Shown here one piece after another: positions 50,869 through 62,340 of a DNA stretch of 64,000 nucleotides. The notes beneath the pieces were generated by a model. The model searched no databases. It was not told the origin of the DNA and was given only the letters and a program-made list of their open reading frames with translations. Every line of letters starts with the position of its first letter. The first letter of the stretch is position 1. The stretch spans positions 558,001 to 622,000 of the forward strand of contig OZ025829.1 of NCBI GenBank assembly GCA_964019425.1. The letters run 5' to 3'. A program made the position numbers and the translations under genes. This stretch comes from Flectonema sp. DT1601 (lineage: Eukaryota; Euglenozoa; Diplonemea; Diplonemida; Diplonemidae).

Positions 50869-53543
50869 ATGGAATTTTCAGGAACCTATGCACCAGAGGT
50901 CAACAGTCAGCGTCAGAGAAGAAGAAGACCACTTGCGTTGACATTTGATCATCAAGGCAACACTACTCCTGCTAAGGGACAGGTCTGGTCACAGTCTCAA
51001 CAAAGCCACAACCAGCAACCAGTCCATCAGCAGCAGCCAAGTAGAAAGGGAAGAAATGAAGAGCTTGAGGGTCAACATCCTGACTTCATCATTCCGGAAC
51101 AAGGTGAAGAGGGGCACGAGGAAATGATGCATAAGATTGCTCAGAGAAACAAGCAGCTTGCTCTCGGTAAGATTACCCAAGGGTACAAAAACTACATCGC
51201 TTCCATCAGAAATGAAGAAAGAGAACTTGGAAATGACATGCACGTCATCACTCCAAGAGCTACCTGGGATATTAGCAAGCGTAAGTTTGATGGATACCTA
51301 AGACAGTGGAGAAGAGACCTTCACGGATGGGACAACGACCAATCAAATTCTGAGGCATCAGAAGCCGTGTCTGGAGAGGGAGCTTCTTTGGTATCATCGG
51401 AGCAAGCAATTTCTGCTCAAGAAAGTTCATTCATGTCTCACGGTGAGTCTTATTACCCAGACCTTCCTCCACTTGTTGCAATGGATGAGGCTGTTAACAA
51501 CTTCTCTCACATGGAAATTACTGAAACCTATGAACCATATGAGGTTTCTTTAATTCAAACTCCAAACCTGACTCCAATCTCTACCTTTGAACCAATCCCA
51601 GAAGACTTTACTGAGAAAGATATTGAGGTTTGTGTTTTCTTTGTTTATTCTTTTTTTATTATTAATATGATCGACCTGACGGGAATGTTAGAAAGATGTT
51701 CAAAGGCAAACTAGTAAAGGGAGGTATAGTTCCTTTCGTAAATCAGACTCATCTCACGATCGACCTGACAGAGAAGTTAGATTCTCTGATTAGGGGCCAT
51801 AGTGGGAAAGATGTTCAGATAAACTAGAAAAGGGAGGTATAGTTCATTTCGTAAATCAGACTCATCTCACGATCGACCTGACAGAGAAGTTAGATTCTCT
51901 GATTAGGGGCCATAGTGGGAAAGATGTTCAGATAAACTAGAAAAGGGAGGTGTAGTTCATTTCGTAAATCAGACTCATCTCACGATCGACCTGACAGAGA
52001 AGTTAGATTCTCTGATTAGGGGCCATAGTGGGAAAGATGTTCAGATAAACTAGAAAAGGGAGGTGTAGTTCATTTCGTAAATCAGACTCATCTCACGATC
52101 GACCTGACAGAGAAGTTAGATTCTCTGATTAGGGGCCATAGTGGGAAAGATGTTCAGATAAACTAGAAAAGGGAGGTGTAGTTCATTTCGTAAATCAGAC
52201 TCATCTCACGATCGACCTGACAGAGAAGTTAGATTCTCTGATTAGGGGCCATAGTGGGAAAGATGTTCAGATAAACTAGAAAAGGGAGGTGTAGTTCATT
52301 TCGTAAATCAGACTCATCTCACGATCGACCTGACAGAGAAGTTAGATTCTCTGATTAGGGGCCATAGTGGGAAAGATGTTCAGATAAACTAGAAAAGGGA
52401 GGTGTAGTTCATTTCGTAAATCAGACTCATCTCACGATCGACCTGACAGAGAAGTTAGATTCTCTGATTAGGGGCCATAGTGGGAAAGATGTTCAGATAA
52501 ACTAGAAAAGGGAGGTGTAGTTCATTTCGTAAATCAGACTCATCTCACGATCGACCTGACAGAGAAGTTAGATTCTCTGATTAGGGGCCATAGTGGGAAA
52601 GATGTTCAGATAAACTAGAAAAGGGAGGTGTAGTTCATTTCGTAAATCAGACTCATCTCACGATCGACCTGACAGAGAAGTTAGATTCTCTGATTAGGGG
52701 CCATAGTGGGAAAGATGTTCAGATAAACTAGAAAAGGGAGGTGTAGTTCATTTCGTAAATCAGACTCATCTCACGATCGACCTGACAGAGAAGTTAGATT
52801 CTCTGATTAGGGGCCATAGTGGGAAAGATGTTCAGATAAACTAGAAAAGGGAGGTGTAGTTCATTTCGTAAATCAGACTCATCTCACGATCGACCTGACA
52901 GAGAAGTTAGATTCTCTGATTAGGGGCCATAGTGGGAAAGATGTTCAGATAAACTAGAAAAGGGAGGTGTAGTTCATTTCGTAAATCAGACTCATCTCAC
53001 GATCGACCTGACAGAGAAGTTAGATTCTCTGATTAGGGGCCATAGTGGGAAAGATGTTCAGATAAACTAGAAAAGGGAGGTGTAGTTCATTTCGTAAATC
53101 AGACTCATCTCACGATCGACCTGACAGAGAAGTTAGATTCTCTGATTAGGGGCCATAGTGGGAAAGATGTTCAGATAAACTAGAAAAGGGAGGTGTAGTT
53201 CATTTCGTAAATCAGACTCATCTCACGATCGACCTGACAGAGAAGTTAGATTCTCTGATTAGGGGCCATAGTGGGAAAGATGTTCAGATAAACTAGAAAA
53301 GGGAGGTGTAGTTCATTTCGTAAATCAGACTCATCTCACGATCGACCTGACAGAGAAGTTAGATTCTCTGATTAGGGGCCATAGTGGGAAAGATGTGATG
53401 CTTCAGTGAGAAAAACTGGGTACTTAACAACTATACAAGGATCATCTTTTTATTAGTATAATGTATTGTTACTCACAATGTCAATCTAAAAATAAAATTA
53501 AAAAAAACAGCCTCTGTGTGTTGCCCTCTGCGCGTGGGCGTAG
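50869..53543 (+). CDS. SLBP: Histone mRNA stem-loop-binding protein (SLBP), with repeat-filled last intron
   Basis: Exons 50869-51627 and 53511-53543 give 263 aa. The RNA-binding domain (about residues 88-155) follows SLBP: RNKQLALGKITQGYKNYIAS, ITPRATWDISKRKFDGYLRQ and WRRDLHGWDND, matching the 'RqKqi..GK.T.gY..Y' and 'sKRsWDgq.rkWRr.LH.WD' blocks. It binds the 3' stem-loop of replication-dependent histone mRNA and governs its processing and translation. The flanks are Gln/Ser-rich and disordered. The intron starts GTTTGT, in phase 0, and ends AATTAAAAAAAACAG, the A-rich acceptor type of other introns here. The last exon adds only PLCVALCAWA. Without splicing the frame ends about 29 codons into the intron. 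The exact last exon is inferred. The acceptor TTTTAG (50851-50856) lies just before the start. Confidence 0.9.
51669..53396 (+). repeat. 113-bp tandem repeat array inside the SLBP intron
   Basis: One shortened, diverged unit (51669-51757, 89 bp) is followed by fourteen full units of 113 bp from 51758 and a partial unit (53340-53396). Full units are virtually identical; the first two keep GGTATAG where the rest have GGTGTAG. Each unit contains CAGAGAA-GTTAGA-TTCTCTG, a perfect 7-bp stem with a 6-nt loop, and a possible CTGATT/AATCAG pairing across the unit. Units are not in one open frame (stop codons in each). Near-identity implies recent expansion or homogenisation. Confidence 0.97.
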
Positions 53544-54743
53544 TGCCTGAGTCGTATCTTGTTGTACATTTGTCCTTATCGGTTCTGGAGAAAAGACAGG
53601 ATAATCCCGATTGATGGAGTAGGGCTCCATTAAGGAAAAAAAAAAAATTAAAAAAAAAAAAAGTCTCCCCATTTTCTGAACGAACGAAATTTCGACTTTT
53701 TTTTTTTTTTTTTTTTTTTTTTGAAACATAATGGGGATCACTTCTTACTCTTGACTTTTTTCTGACTGTGATCTCCTTCAAATGCGACACCTCGCACTTC
53801 GTAATACTTAGATTTTCAAAGTTGCGTGGTTGTTCTGTACTCTGAGGGATTACTTTTAAAAAGAACGAAAAAAAAAAAAAAAAAAAAGAAATTCGAAAGA
53901 ACGAAAATTTCTCCTTCTTTTCTTATCTACTGCCCCCAATGAAGCGTTAATTATTTCTTGGCAAAATCATTTTTTTTGGATAATTCGAGGAACATTAAAC
54001 CGCTGTAAAGGTAATATAGCGTTGATCTGGGATCATAAAGGGTACAATATTCAAGACGTGAAAAGAATAAAAAATAAAATAAAAAAATAAATAAATAATA
54101 TTTTGAGAAATAAAATATAATCAGGTTATCCTACAGTATTGTACCAGCCAGTTTGAGGGTGTGGCGTTCGAAAACGCTACCCCCCCAAACAGTTTTGTTA
54201 AAAAAATTAAAAATTTAAAAAAAAAAAAAAAAAAACTATTGTACGCGGGATCCGCAATTTATGTTTTTTTTTTTGTTTCTCAATGTAGCTCTCGTTGAGA
54301 GAGTTACCCGTTCAGTTGTTAAAAAAAAATTAAAAAATAAAAAAAAAAAATCAATTTTCTTTTAAATGAATCGTCTTATCAAATGGCGATCTATTTTGTA
54401 AGAAATGGGAAGGGGAAAAAAAAAAAAAAAAAAAAAAAAGATAAGTGGGAAAGCAATAATTTTCTTATTCTCTATTTCTTTTCCCCTTCCGTGTCAAAAA
54501 CTTTTAGCCGTGGAAGAAAAAAAAAAAAAAAAAAAAAAAAACTCGGTCCGATTGTCATTTCATCATTGTACTCATAGCTATATCATCATGTTCGTTATAT
54601 GTCACAGCTCGTCAGGGCCGAGCCTTATTGATTAACCATTTTTTGTACATCCTCAAAAGAGGAAAATTCGGTTCTTCAATAACAAATTATAAAAAAAAAT
54701 AAAAAAAAAAAATTTGTTAAAAATTCTAAAATCTAAAATTTTA

Positions 54744-54774
<31 letters not shown>

Positions 54775-56427
54775 CTTTTTTCTCTTCAGAAATTTTTTGG
54801 ACAGCAGAGGTTATGCATAAGCCAAAAAAGGTAAAATCAACCGTGTCACGTTGCTACGTAGTTCTCCGTTGTATATCTAGTGTCAAAAATAAACTGTGAT
54901 CATATTACCTGTACTGTACTTTGATCATGGAAAACAAAAAAAACTCTTTTAAATTTTAATTTTAATTTTAGAACTTTCGAGACATAGTAGCAACATGCCT
55001 GGTTGATTTTTTCCATTCCGTGTTTTTTTTTTACTTTTGTCCCCCAAATATTTATTACTCAAAAAAAAAAAAAAATATTTTTGATAAAACACTTTTGAAT
55101 GAAAAAAAAAAAAAAAAAAAAAAAAAGAGCTAGTCTGCCTGCCCTTCTTTTTTTTTTGTATTCAACAACATCATCTATGTGAGAGGAGATTTTTCAGCAT
55201 TTTAGAATAAAAAAAAAAAAATAACTCGATATATCTTTTCAACATTTCTGTGTTGCTTTTTTTTTTTTCAAAACTGAAAAGGTACTAAAAAAACGAGGGC
55301 TTTTCAAACATGGTTTGTTTAGTGTCGTGCAGGTACTTGCGTTCGGTGTGGATGCTGAGGTCGCGTTAGTGTTTTTTTTTGGTTTATTTTTTTACTTTTA
55401 ATTGGTAAGTTTTTTATTAACCTGTTCACTTAGGGAATGGCTTACTAATACCGAGTGTCTCGTAAGTGTTTTCTTTATTTCAATTGTTGAACCAAACAAA
55501 AGACTGAAGTGAGTCCCATCTACGCTGTCGTTCATTTCTTTTTTTTATTAAACTAATGCTAAGGAGACTGCGTTCACTTTGATTGTCTCTTGTGGATGCC
55601 AGTCGTTACAACTCTGCCAGGTTTTCCCCCCTTTCCATCCCGAAATACCCCATCTCATTATTTTATTTGGTTTTTATTTTATTTTTTTTTATTTGCTTCT
55701 TAACTTTATTAGGGTTGTGGCCCAAAAATTCACCGAACCTGTTACCTTAGGTGATTAAATTAATTACATGGATTTGTAATTCATGTTTTTTCTTTTAGTC
55801 TACGCCTCATTCCTCTATGTGTGTGAGGACATGAACTAAAACGGTAGCCTTTTTAAATACCAAAGAAACTTCTTGTTTCCGAACTTGACTAGTTCTTACT
55901 TCATTCATGCTAACATGCGCTTTGGCTACATGTCAATATCTTTTAGAATAGTGATTCCGCTATTACTGGTTAGTAGGTCGCCTACTCGGAGACAAATTAT
56001 GTGCTGGTCACCCTACCCACGTAGAAACTAACAACAATGACCGAGTATCGATCCTTTGTTATTGCATGCTTTTATCTTTCAGGGTGAAAGAGAAACCGGA
56101 ATTCGGTGTATTTTTAGGGCCGCTGTTATTATATTTTTTTTTTTTTTTTTTCGTTCTTTTTTTTTCCGATCAGCGTTTTTTTTTTTTTAAAACCCATTCT
56201 TCACCCCCCCTCTTCCTCCGGCCCTATTATTTTCTGCACCTTCTGAAGTCAATGTGAGAAACCACACGGTTGCTAGCTCTCTTACTGAGAGCTGGGTGTC
56301 GTGAAAATTATCCTACTTTGTGTTTCTCACGAGGATACATGAATATGCAGTCTGTCTGACGTCAGCTTTAGCTTTCTAATACGAATCCATTATTTTTACG
56401 GAGATTTTTTTTTTTTTTTTTTTTTTT

Positions 56428-56530
56428 GCAGATTGAAAACCGTTATTTCTTATGGTCGTGCCTTATTTCCCACGTGCGATAGGATTCTGTCTGCATTCAA
56501 CGAAATGTAAGGCAATACTCTGAAATGGTT
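56428..56530 (+). repeat. Dispersed structured element, family 1, copy C
   Basis: Shares GCAGATTGAAAAC, TTATTTCTTATGGTC, CTGTCTGCATTCAAC and TGTAAGGCAATA with copies A and B. The leading CCGAC hairpin is replaced by a T run. This is the most diverged copy, with a less perfect outer pairing. Confidence 0.55.
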
Positions 56531-58396
56531 TTTGGTGTACACTGAGCAAATTTCTTAAGAATGATGATGCCCGAAGAGATTTATTTTTTTGTTTGTTTGT
56601 TTCGTACGTCTGTGTGCGACAGCTCCGTATAAAATTTATAAAGAAGAAATATTAGTGGCAATTTTTGTATTATACAAAAAATGTGTTTTTTTTTTTTTTT
56701 TTTTAAATGGGAATCGCGAGACCCATTGGCATTAAGACGACTATTTACTTTCTACTTGCCGCATGCTCTGAATACTTCATTGTAGGAATTGGCTTCCTAG
56801 GGTGACATTTGAGCGAGGCCTTTTTTTTATTTTTTTTATTATTATTTTGTTCTTGTTTTCTGCTAACAATTCCAAGGTCAGATACGAGAATGATACACAC
56901 TATGAACGTATGTACAAGGATGTAGCAGACATGGTAATGTTATGAATTTGCATTCAGCTTAAGAATGCAGTATCAAAATTACCCTCATCTGCTTCTGCTG
57001 TTTTTTTTTTGTTTTTTCACTATGACTGCCTGAAATTAGTGGGAAAAAAAAAAAAAAAAAAACATTGTGTAATTGGAAGCCCAGCGGTATTTTCTTTTTT
57101 TTTTTTTCTTCTTTCCTTTTTTTTTTCTTTTTCTGTTGACGAACGTTGTTAGCAGCTGCCCTAGCCAGCCCTGTGTTGGCTGACGCAACTCTGATTCCTG
57201 ACGCTCTATTACGATCGCTACTTTTATACCCCTATTAACGTAACATATTAGTTACGTCTATATCACGGCTCTGCTTCCTATTTCGATGAAGAAGGCTGTA
57301 CAATATGTGTTTACTAGCGAGGATCGCGGCATGAGTGACCGCTCCTCTGTATTTTATATAGTAAGTTTCATTTTTGTGTGCAAACGTACTTTAGTGTTGC
57401 AGCATCACTATCTGTGTTGTTGGGTTTTGCTGTGAAATTAGTAAAATAATTACTCGTTCGAAAAAAAACATTTTTTTTTTTTTTTTTTTTTTTACATTGT
57501 ACCGAATTGTTATAAAAAAAAAAAGACTTTTTGTTTATCCCATCCCCGTTCCTGCGTTGTCAAAGATTTGAATGAAAAAATTCTCCATTTATCCCCATTA
57601 CATCTCCCCTTTTTTATTTTGTTCTTGCCGAGCGCTTCTACCCCTACTGGGCTTTTAAAATATTTTTCACTGCACTTTGCAGTTCCTTCACAGCTTCTTT
57701 TCTTTCTTTCTACTCTACTAATACTCTACTTACCACTCGAAAAAAAATAATTATAAGAAAAAAAGAAAAAAAAAAGAAAGAAACAAAAAAAAAAAAAAAA
57801 AACTAAGAGAATATATAATATAGGCTTAGCGGAGGAGAAAATTTAAGAAGTGATGCTTTCATTTGCATATTTTTATGCATGGAAGTGTCAAAAAAAAAAA
57901 AAAAAAAAAAAACTGTATTTGTGTTCACCTGAATAATCAAACTGCCACTTATTTTACTTAAGATTGTACTCATGTGTTTTCATTAGACTGACGCAGCTCG
58001 GGTGGAGCGCACCTGCGTAGCAGATTAATTAGTCTAAATCGCAGAAAGAACGAAAAAAAAAAAAAAAAAAAAATTACTTATTTTTTTTTAAATTTTTTTT
58101 TTCTCCCTTCCCAAATATTAGAAAACATGAATTAATTTTCTTTTAATAAAGGAGGAAGGAGAAAAAGAAGAAGAAAAAAAAAGAACAACACTTTTGTTGC
58201 GCCTTGCCGACGACGTTTTGAACGAGACCTGGTGTTCAATAGATAAGTTGCTTCTGATACTCCAGTGTGAACATGATACCTAAAAAGCCATTGATATCCC
58301 GCTAAGCTGATTAACGTTACAATGAAAAAAAATCTTTATTCTGTTATTTTATTTATTTATTTTTTTTTTACTTCTGATGTGTTCTAGATAAACCCG

Positions 58397-58428
<32 letters not shown>

Positions 58429-60920
58429 CATTCTTCAAAAAAAAAAAAAACGAAAACGAAATTTAAAGTGTTCTTGCTATCTTTATATTTTTTATTTTTA
58501 AAACTTTTTGCCCCAAAGTATAGCAGCCCCGTCCCATGTACCCCACCAATGTTAGATCCAACGCGTAAGGCTCTCGGAGCAAAACATGAAAAACACGAAA
58601 CCGAACGAACAAAACAAGCCTAGCACTTTTCTTTTTTCACATGGAGGAAGAAAAAAAAAAAAAAAAAAAAAAACCGATCTGTCGGTAAAAAACTAAAAAA
58701 AAAAATTAAAAAAAAATGAGAACTCGGTTCTCAACAAACATAAAAAAAAAATAAGAAAGGCGATTTCAGGTTTTAAAAAAAAAAAAACAAAAAAAGAATT
58801 GTTGATAATACAACAATTACCAAAAACATGTCAAAAAAAAAAAAAAAAATGGGGACACACCTCGATAATTATAAGTTAAACAATATAAAAAGAAGCTTTC
58901 AAAAAAAAAAAAAAAAATGATAATAATAATAATAAAGAAGAAGATTGCTTTCTAAAAATAAAATTAAAAAAAACATACTTTTTTGGAAAACCCCATAACG
59001 ATTCTCTAAACACACACAACAACTGATACTTTGTATATTCTGTCTTACGGATTCTCTTATGAGATGGATTTGATTATTCGTACTTAATCTTACTTGTCTG
59101 ATGACTGATATTATGAAACGAGGTGTTGTGTTGTGCAAAGTAAATTGAAGTGACTTGGAGGTTTCCTTTTTTTTTTTTTTTTTTTCCCCTTTGAATCTGT
59201 TATACTCTCAAACTACTATCCTTGTGACCCCCCATTACTTCATAGTGCCTTGTGCATTGTTTACAAACAGCGGAAATTGTGCGAATCGTATTTTTTGCCA
59301 TCTTTTCATTCTTGTTGCAAGATGCCAGCGAAACAAAAAAAAATAACAACAACAATTTATTTCTCCCGTAAAATACGAACCACTTTATTGAGGTGAATGG
59401 CGGTTGTTTTTTTTTTTTTTTTGCATTCTTTTTTTGTTTTTCATTTTATTCTCATCGATATGCGAAATTTTAATAGAAAAAAAAAAAAAAAAAAAAAAAA
59501 AAGGTCCCAACAAAACGCTCAAAAGCAGAAAACATTTCTTCTTTGCGTTCCAATGGCCAATAGACATGTAAAAAATAATATGTGCTTCAACCCGTCTTCC
59601 CTAAAATCGCACATCCCTTTGTAAAACCCACGTTTTAACACTAAAGGAAACCCCTATGTACACAAGGGGGCGGCAATAGCATAGTGCGCTCTGAGTTAGA
59701 AGAGAATAATAAATACATAAGACACCGTGAGATAAGATGAGGGGGTACCCAGATGAAGAAGGAAAAAAAAAAAAAAAAAAAAAAGCCAAAAAAAAAAAAA
59801 AAAAATTAAGTAAAAAATAAAATAAAATGAAATGAAAACACATAATATGAAAAATCCTGCTCGTTTATTAGTGAGCAGGTAGCTTTGAAAAAAATGAATA
59901 ATGTATAGAAAGAAAAAAATACGAATTTTAAAAAAAAAAAAAAAAAAAAAAGTAAAAAACTATTGCAGTGTTCAAATTGTAAGTTTGAACATGTAATCCA
60001 GGGCAAACAAAGTGGTTTCCTCCTTCGCGGGAAAAAAAAAAAAAAATTGCTTGTACCGCGCAAGCTAATATTTTGTGAACAAAGTTTCATTTTTATCTAA
60101 AAAAGTTTTAATAAATTTAATAAAGTAGTTCAGTTTTTGATATTTGGCAGTCAGTAGTTTTCGTTTCGTCTGTGTTATAAAGTAGTTATTTTCTGGTATA
60201 AAAAGTTTTTATTAAGATGAGGGGGGAAAAAAAAAAAAATGAGGAGGAAATCAAATTGTTTTTTTGCCCTAGTTTTTAAAAATTCTTTTTTTTTCTCTTT
60301 TTTTTCTTTTTTTTAAAAAAGACGTCCGTTTTTTTCTCTTTTTTTCTTCTCTCTCTCTTTTTTTTATATTATTATAATTTTTTTGTTTTTTTTTCGTTTA
60401 TAAAAATGGGTACTCCTGGTATGCAACATACCATAGAAAAGTCATGAATGAAAGACCCACAAATCGATCTTTCGTTTATCGAAATGCCGTATGAAATAAT
60501 TATTGAAAATTCCACAACTCTTGAGGTAGACAACTACCCTTTCTGAGTGACTTCCATTTTAATTATATTCAAGCTGGTCATCGGATAGGATTGTGATACT
60601 GCGAGCTTCATGAATCAATTATTTGTCTATTTCGTTTTTTTTTTTTTCTGTGTGTGAAAAAATTTAGAATGGAACAAACAGATTCGTAGCAAGCTTGTAT
60701 TGTGTTTGATGGGAAAGTGGACAACCACAGCCCATCCGACACACGTCTTGATTAGATGGAAAAAAAAGAAGAAAAAAAAAAAAAAAAAAAAAAAATTGTA
60801 GAAGGAAAAAAAAAAAAAAAGTGCCATTCACAATATAGTTGCAATTTTTCTTGGACACAAAAACCATAGAAAGCCCCTTTTGAGCTGAACATAGTTTGCC
60901 CCGTCGATGAAAAAAAAGCC

Positions 60921-61005
60921 TCGACACTCAGTTGATTTCCAGTTTTGATAAAACAACACTGGCGTATGATAATTTATACGATACATGTAATCAGCTGAGT
61001 GTCGA
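60921..61005 (+). other. Three-way-junction structured element candidate
   Basis: TCGACACTCAGTTGA (60921-60935) pairs with TCAGCTGAGTGTCGA (60991-61005): 15 bp with one G-U. Inside are two adjacent hairpins, CCAGT/ACTGG (60939-60962, extended by TTT/AAA) and CGTAT/ATACG (60963-60980). The two arms abut without a linker, which favours coaxial stacking. This is the best-formed RNA-like fold in the window. It could also be a miniature inverted-repeat element. Confidence 0.5.
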
Positions 61006-61617
61006 ATTGCGTTATAATAAACATGATTGCACTAAAGAGACATTTTAAAAAAAAAAAAAAAAAGGTAAACCTTACGTTCCCATCCCATTCCTTCATTGTG
61101 TGTGTGTTTTTTTTTTCGCACACGTTTTATTACATCACTTGGGCCATGGCATTCCTTTTGTGTGAGGTGTCTTTGTTTTTCATTCGTTCTTTTTATTGTG
61201 TGCTCTACTGAAGGGTCTTGTATTACAGATAGCTACGTGTTGATGTGCTGCCTGTAGGGGGGTATGACTGAGTTTTGAGTAACTAGAGAGTTAACACTAA
61301 AAACTATAGTCATTTTTTGAATTCTCTAATGATGTAAGGCAGCACTTTATATAACTTCTTCGTATCGGCCCTCCTCTCACCCCGTTTACCGTCTGCTGAG
61401 GACGCGCCTTAGCTGTTTTTTTTCCCTTTCATTTCCTTTTTTTATTTTTATTTTTAGCCGCTTGAGTCTTATTGGAAGTGAACATCATTATTAACTGACT
61501 TATATTTTCATAACAGAAAGATACACTAAAAAACGATATACTTGGGATATGAGCATTTCGTAAGTTATTCGGTCTGTCATAATCTTAGTTTATTAATTAA
61601 AGTTTTTTACTCACAAC

Positions 61618-62340
61618 ATGATGAATCTTACGATGGGAAGTATTGGAAGCGTCAGTTTTCAAGCTACTCGCACGCAATCTGAATACAACGTAATTCAAAG
61701 AGAGAGAGAGCTATCTGTAGGTAGAGTGTGTGATACTGAAGAAGAAGACGGTTACACCAATGCTGAAATGGAGCAAACACGTATAGAAGAAGAGCTTCAT
61801 GACAAAGCAGCTAAGCTACGATATTTCAGTCTAATCACTCAGCAGAGAGTCAGAGAAGCAACTAGAAAACAACGAGAGTTAAAAAAATTAAAAGAAAAGA
61901 GTTCCCTAATGGAATCAAGACACCGCATGGAGAGTCTCGAAGACTGTGCTGCTAAATACATAACAAATCAAAATAAAGAAAATGATAATTGTACAAATCT
62001 CGATAACAGTGAATTACACCTAATGCAATACCTTCCAACAGTCTTAGATATCTGTCCGGAGACTCCAACAAGAAGATGCGTGTCAAAGATCAAAGATGAA
62101 GTGTGTTACACACATAATAAAAAACAACCATCATTCATCAGTATGAATTCATTAATGTTTTCTGGTCCAAACATAGGAACTGGCAGCTACACGGAACGAC
62201 CTCCACTGGCAGAGATTACCGACGGAATGAATACGTCGATCGATCCTTTTCAGCTTTCATCAGTTTCCTCAGCCAGTGACACTATTGCTGAACCTGGTAA
62301 CTCTACTCAACAATTCTTAAAAGCGATGAAAGTGGCTTAG
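61618..62340 (+). CDS. Coiled-coil protein, unknown function
   Basis: 240 aa, single exon. Residues about 25-115 are strongly helical and charged with heptad character (TRIEEELHDKAAKLRYFSLI, then QQRVREATRKQRELKKLKEK). The C-terminal half is disordered and Ser/Thr/Asn-rich with ERPPLAEITDGMN, which resembles a short conserved phospho- or docking-type motif. No family recognised. A possible acceptor CAG lies at 61514-61516, followed by a 4-codon upstream ORF (ATG AGC ATT TCG TAA). Codon use resembles the other genes here. Confidence 0.7.
   Translation: MMNLTMGSIGSVSFQATRTQSEYNVIQRERELSVGRVCDTEEEDGYTNAEMEQTRIEEELHDKAAKLRYFSLITQQRVREATRKQRELKKLKEKSSLMESRHRMESLEDCAAKYITNQNKENDNCTNLDNSELHLMQYLPTVLDICPETPTRRCVSKIKDEVCYTHNKKQPSFISMNSLMFSGPNIGTGSYTERPPLAEITDGMNTSIDPFQLSSVSSASDTIAEPGNSTQQFLKAMKVA

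Larger units (their letters stand above)
53544..61617. other. 8-kb gene desert with structured islands
   Basis: No gene supported. Homopolymer-rich throughout. Non-homopolymer islands are: about 55560-55790 (hairpins AATTAC/GTAATT and TCACC/GGTGA), a family-1 element (56428-56530), a more GC-rich hairpin cluster (about 57140-57350, including AGCCA/TGGCT at 57163-57181 and ACGTAAC/GTTACGT at 57238-57257), and the three-way-junction candidate (60921-61005). A CCTGCTC/GAGCAGG hairpin is near 59855. The T-rich acceptor ATAACAG (61510-61516) starts the next gene. Confidence 0.5.

Noticed and set aside
51669-53396. Tandem array as a spliced-leader RNA or snoRNA gene cluster
   Set aside because: Unit length would fit, but no Sm-site-like U-rich motif, leader/GT junction or clear C/D or H/ACA boxes could be found, and the array sits inside an intron of SLBP.
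51669-53396. CRISPR-like array
   Set aside because: The repeats are contiguous with no unique spacers, and the genome is eukaryotic.
60921-61005. Hammerhead ribozyme
   Set aside because: Three-way junction shape fits, but the CUGAUGA and GAAA core sequences are absent.
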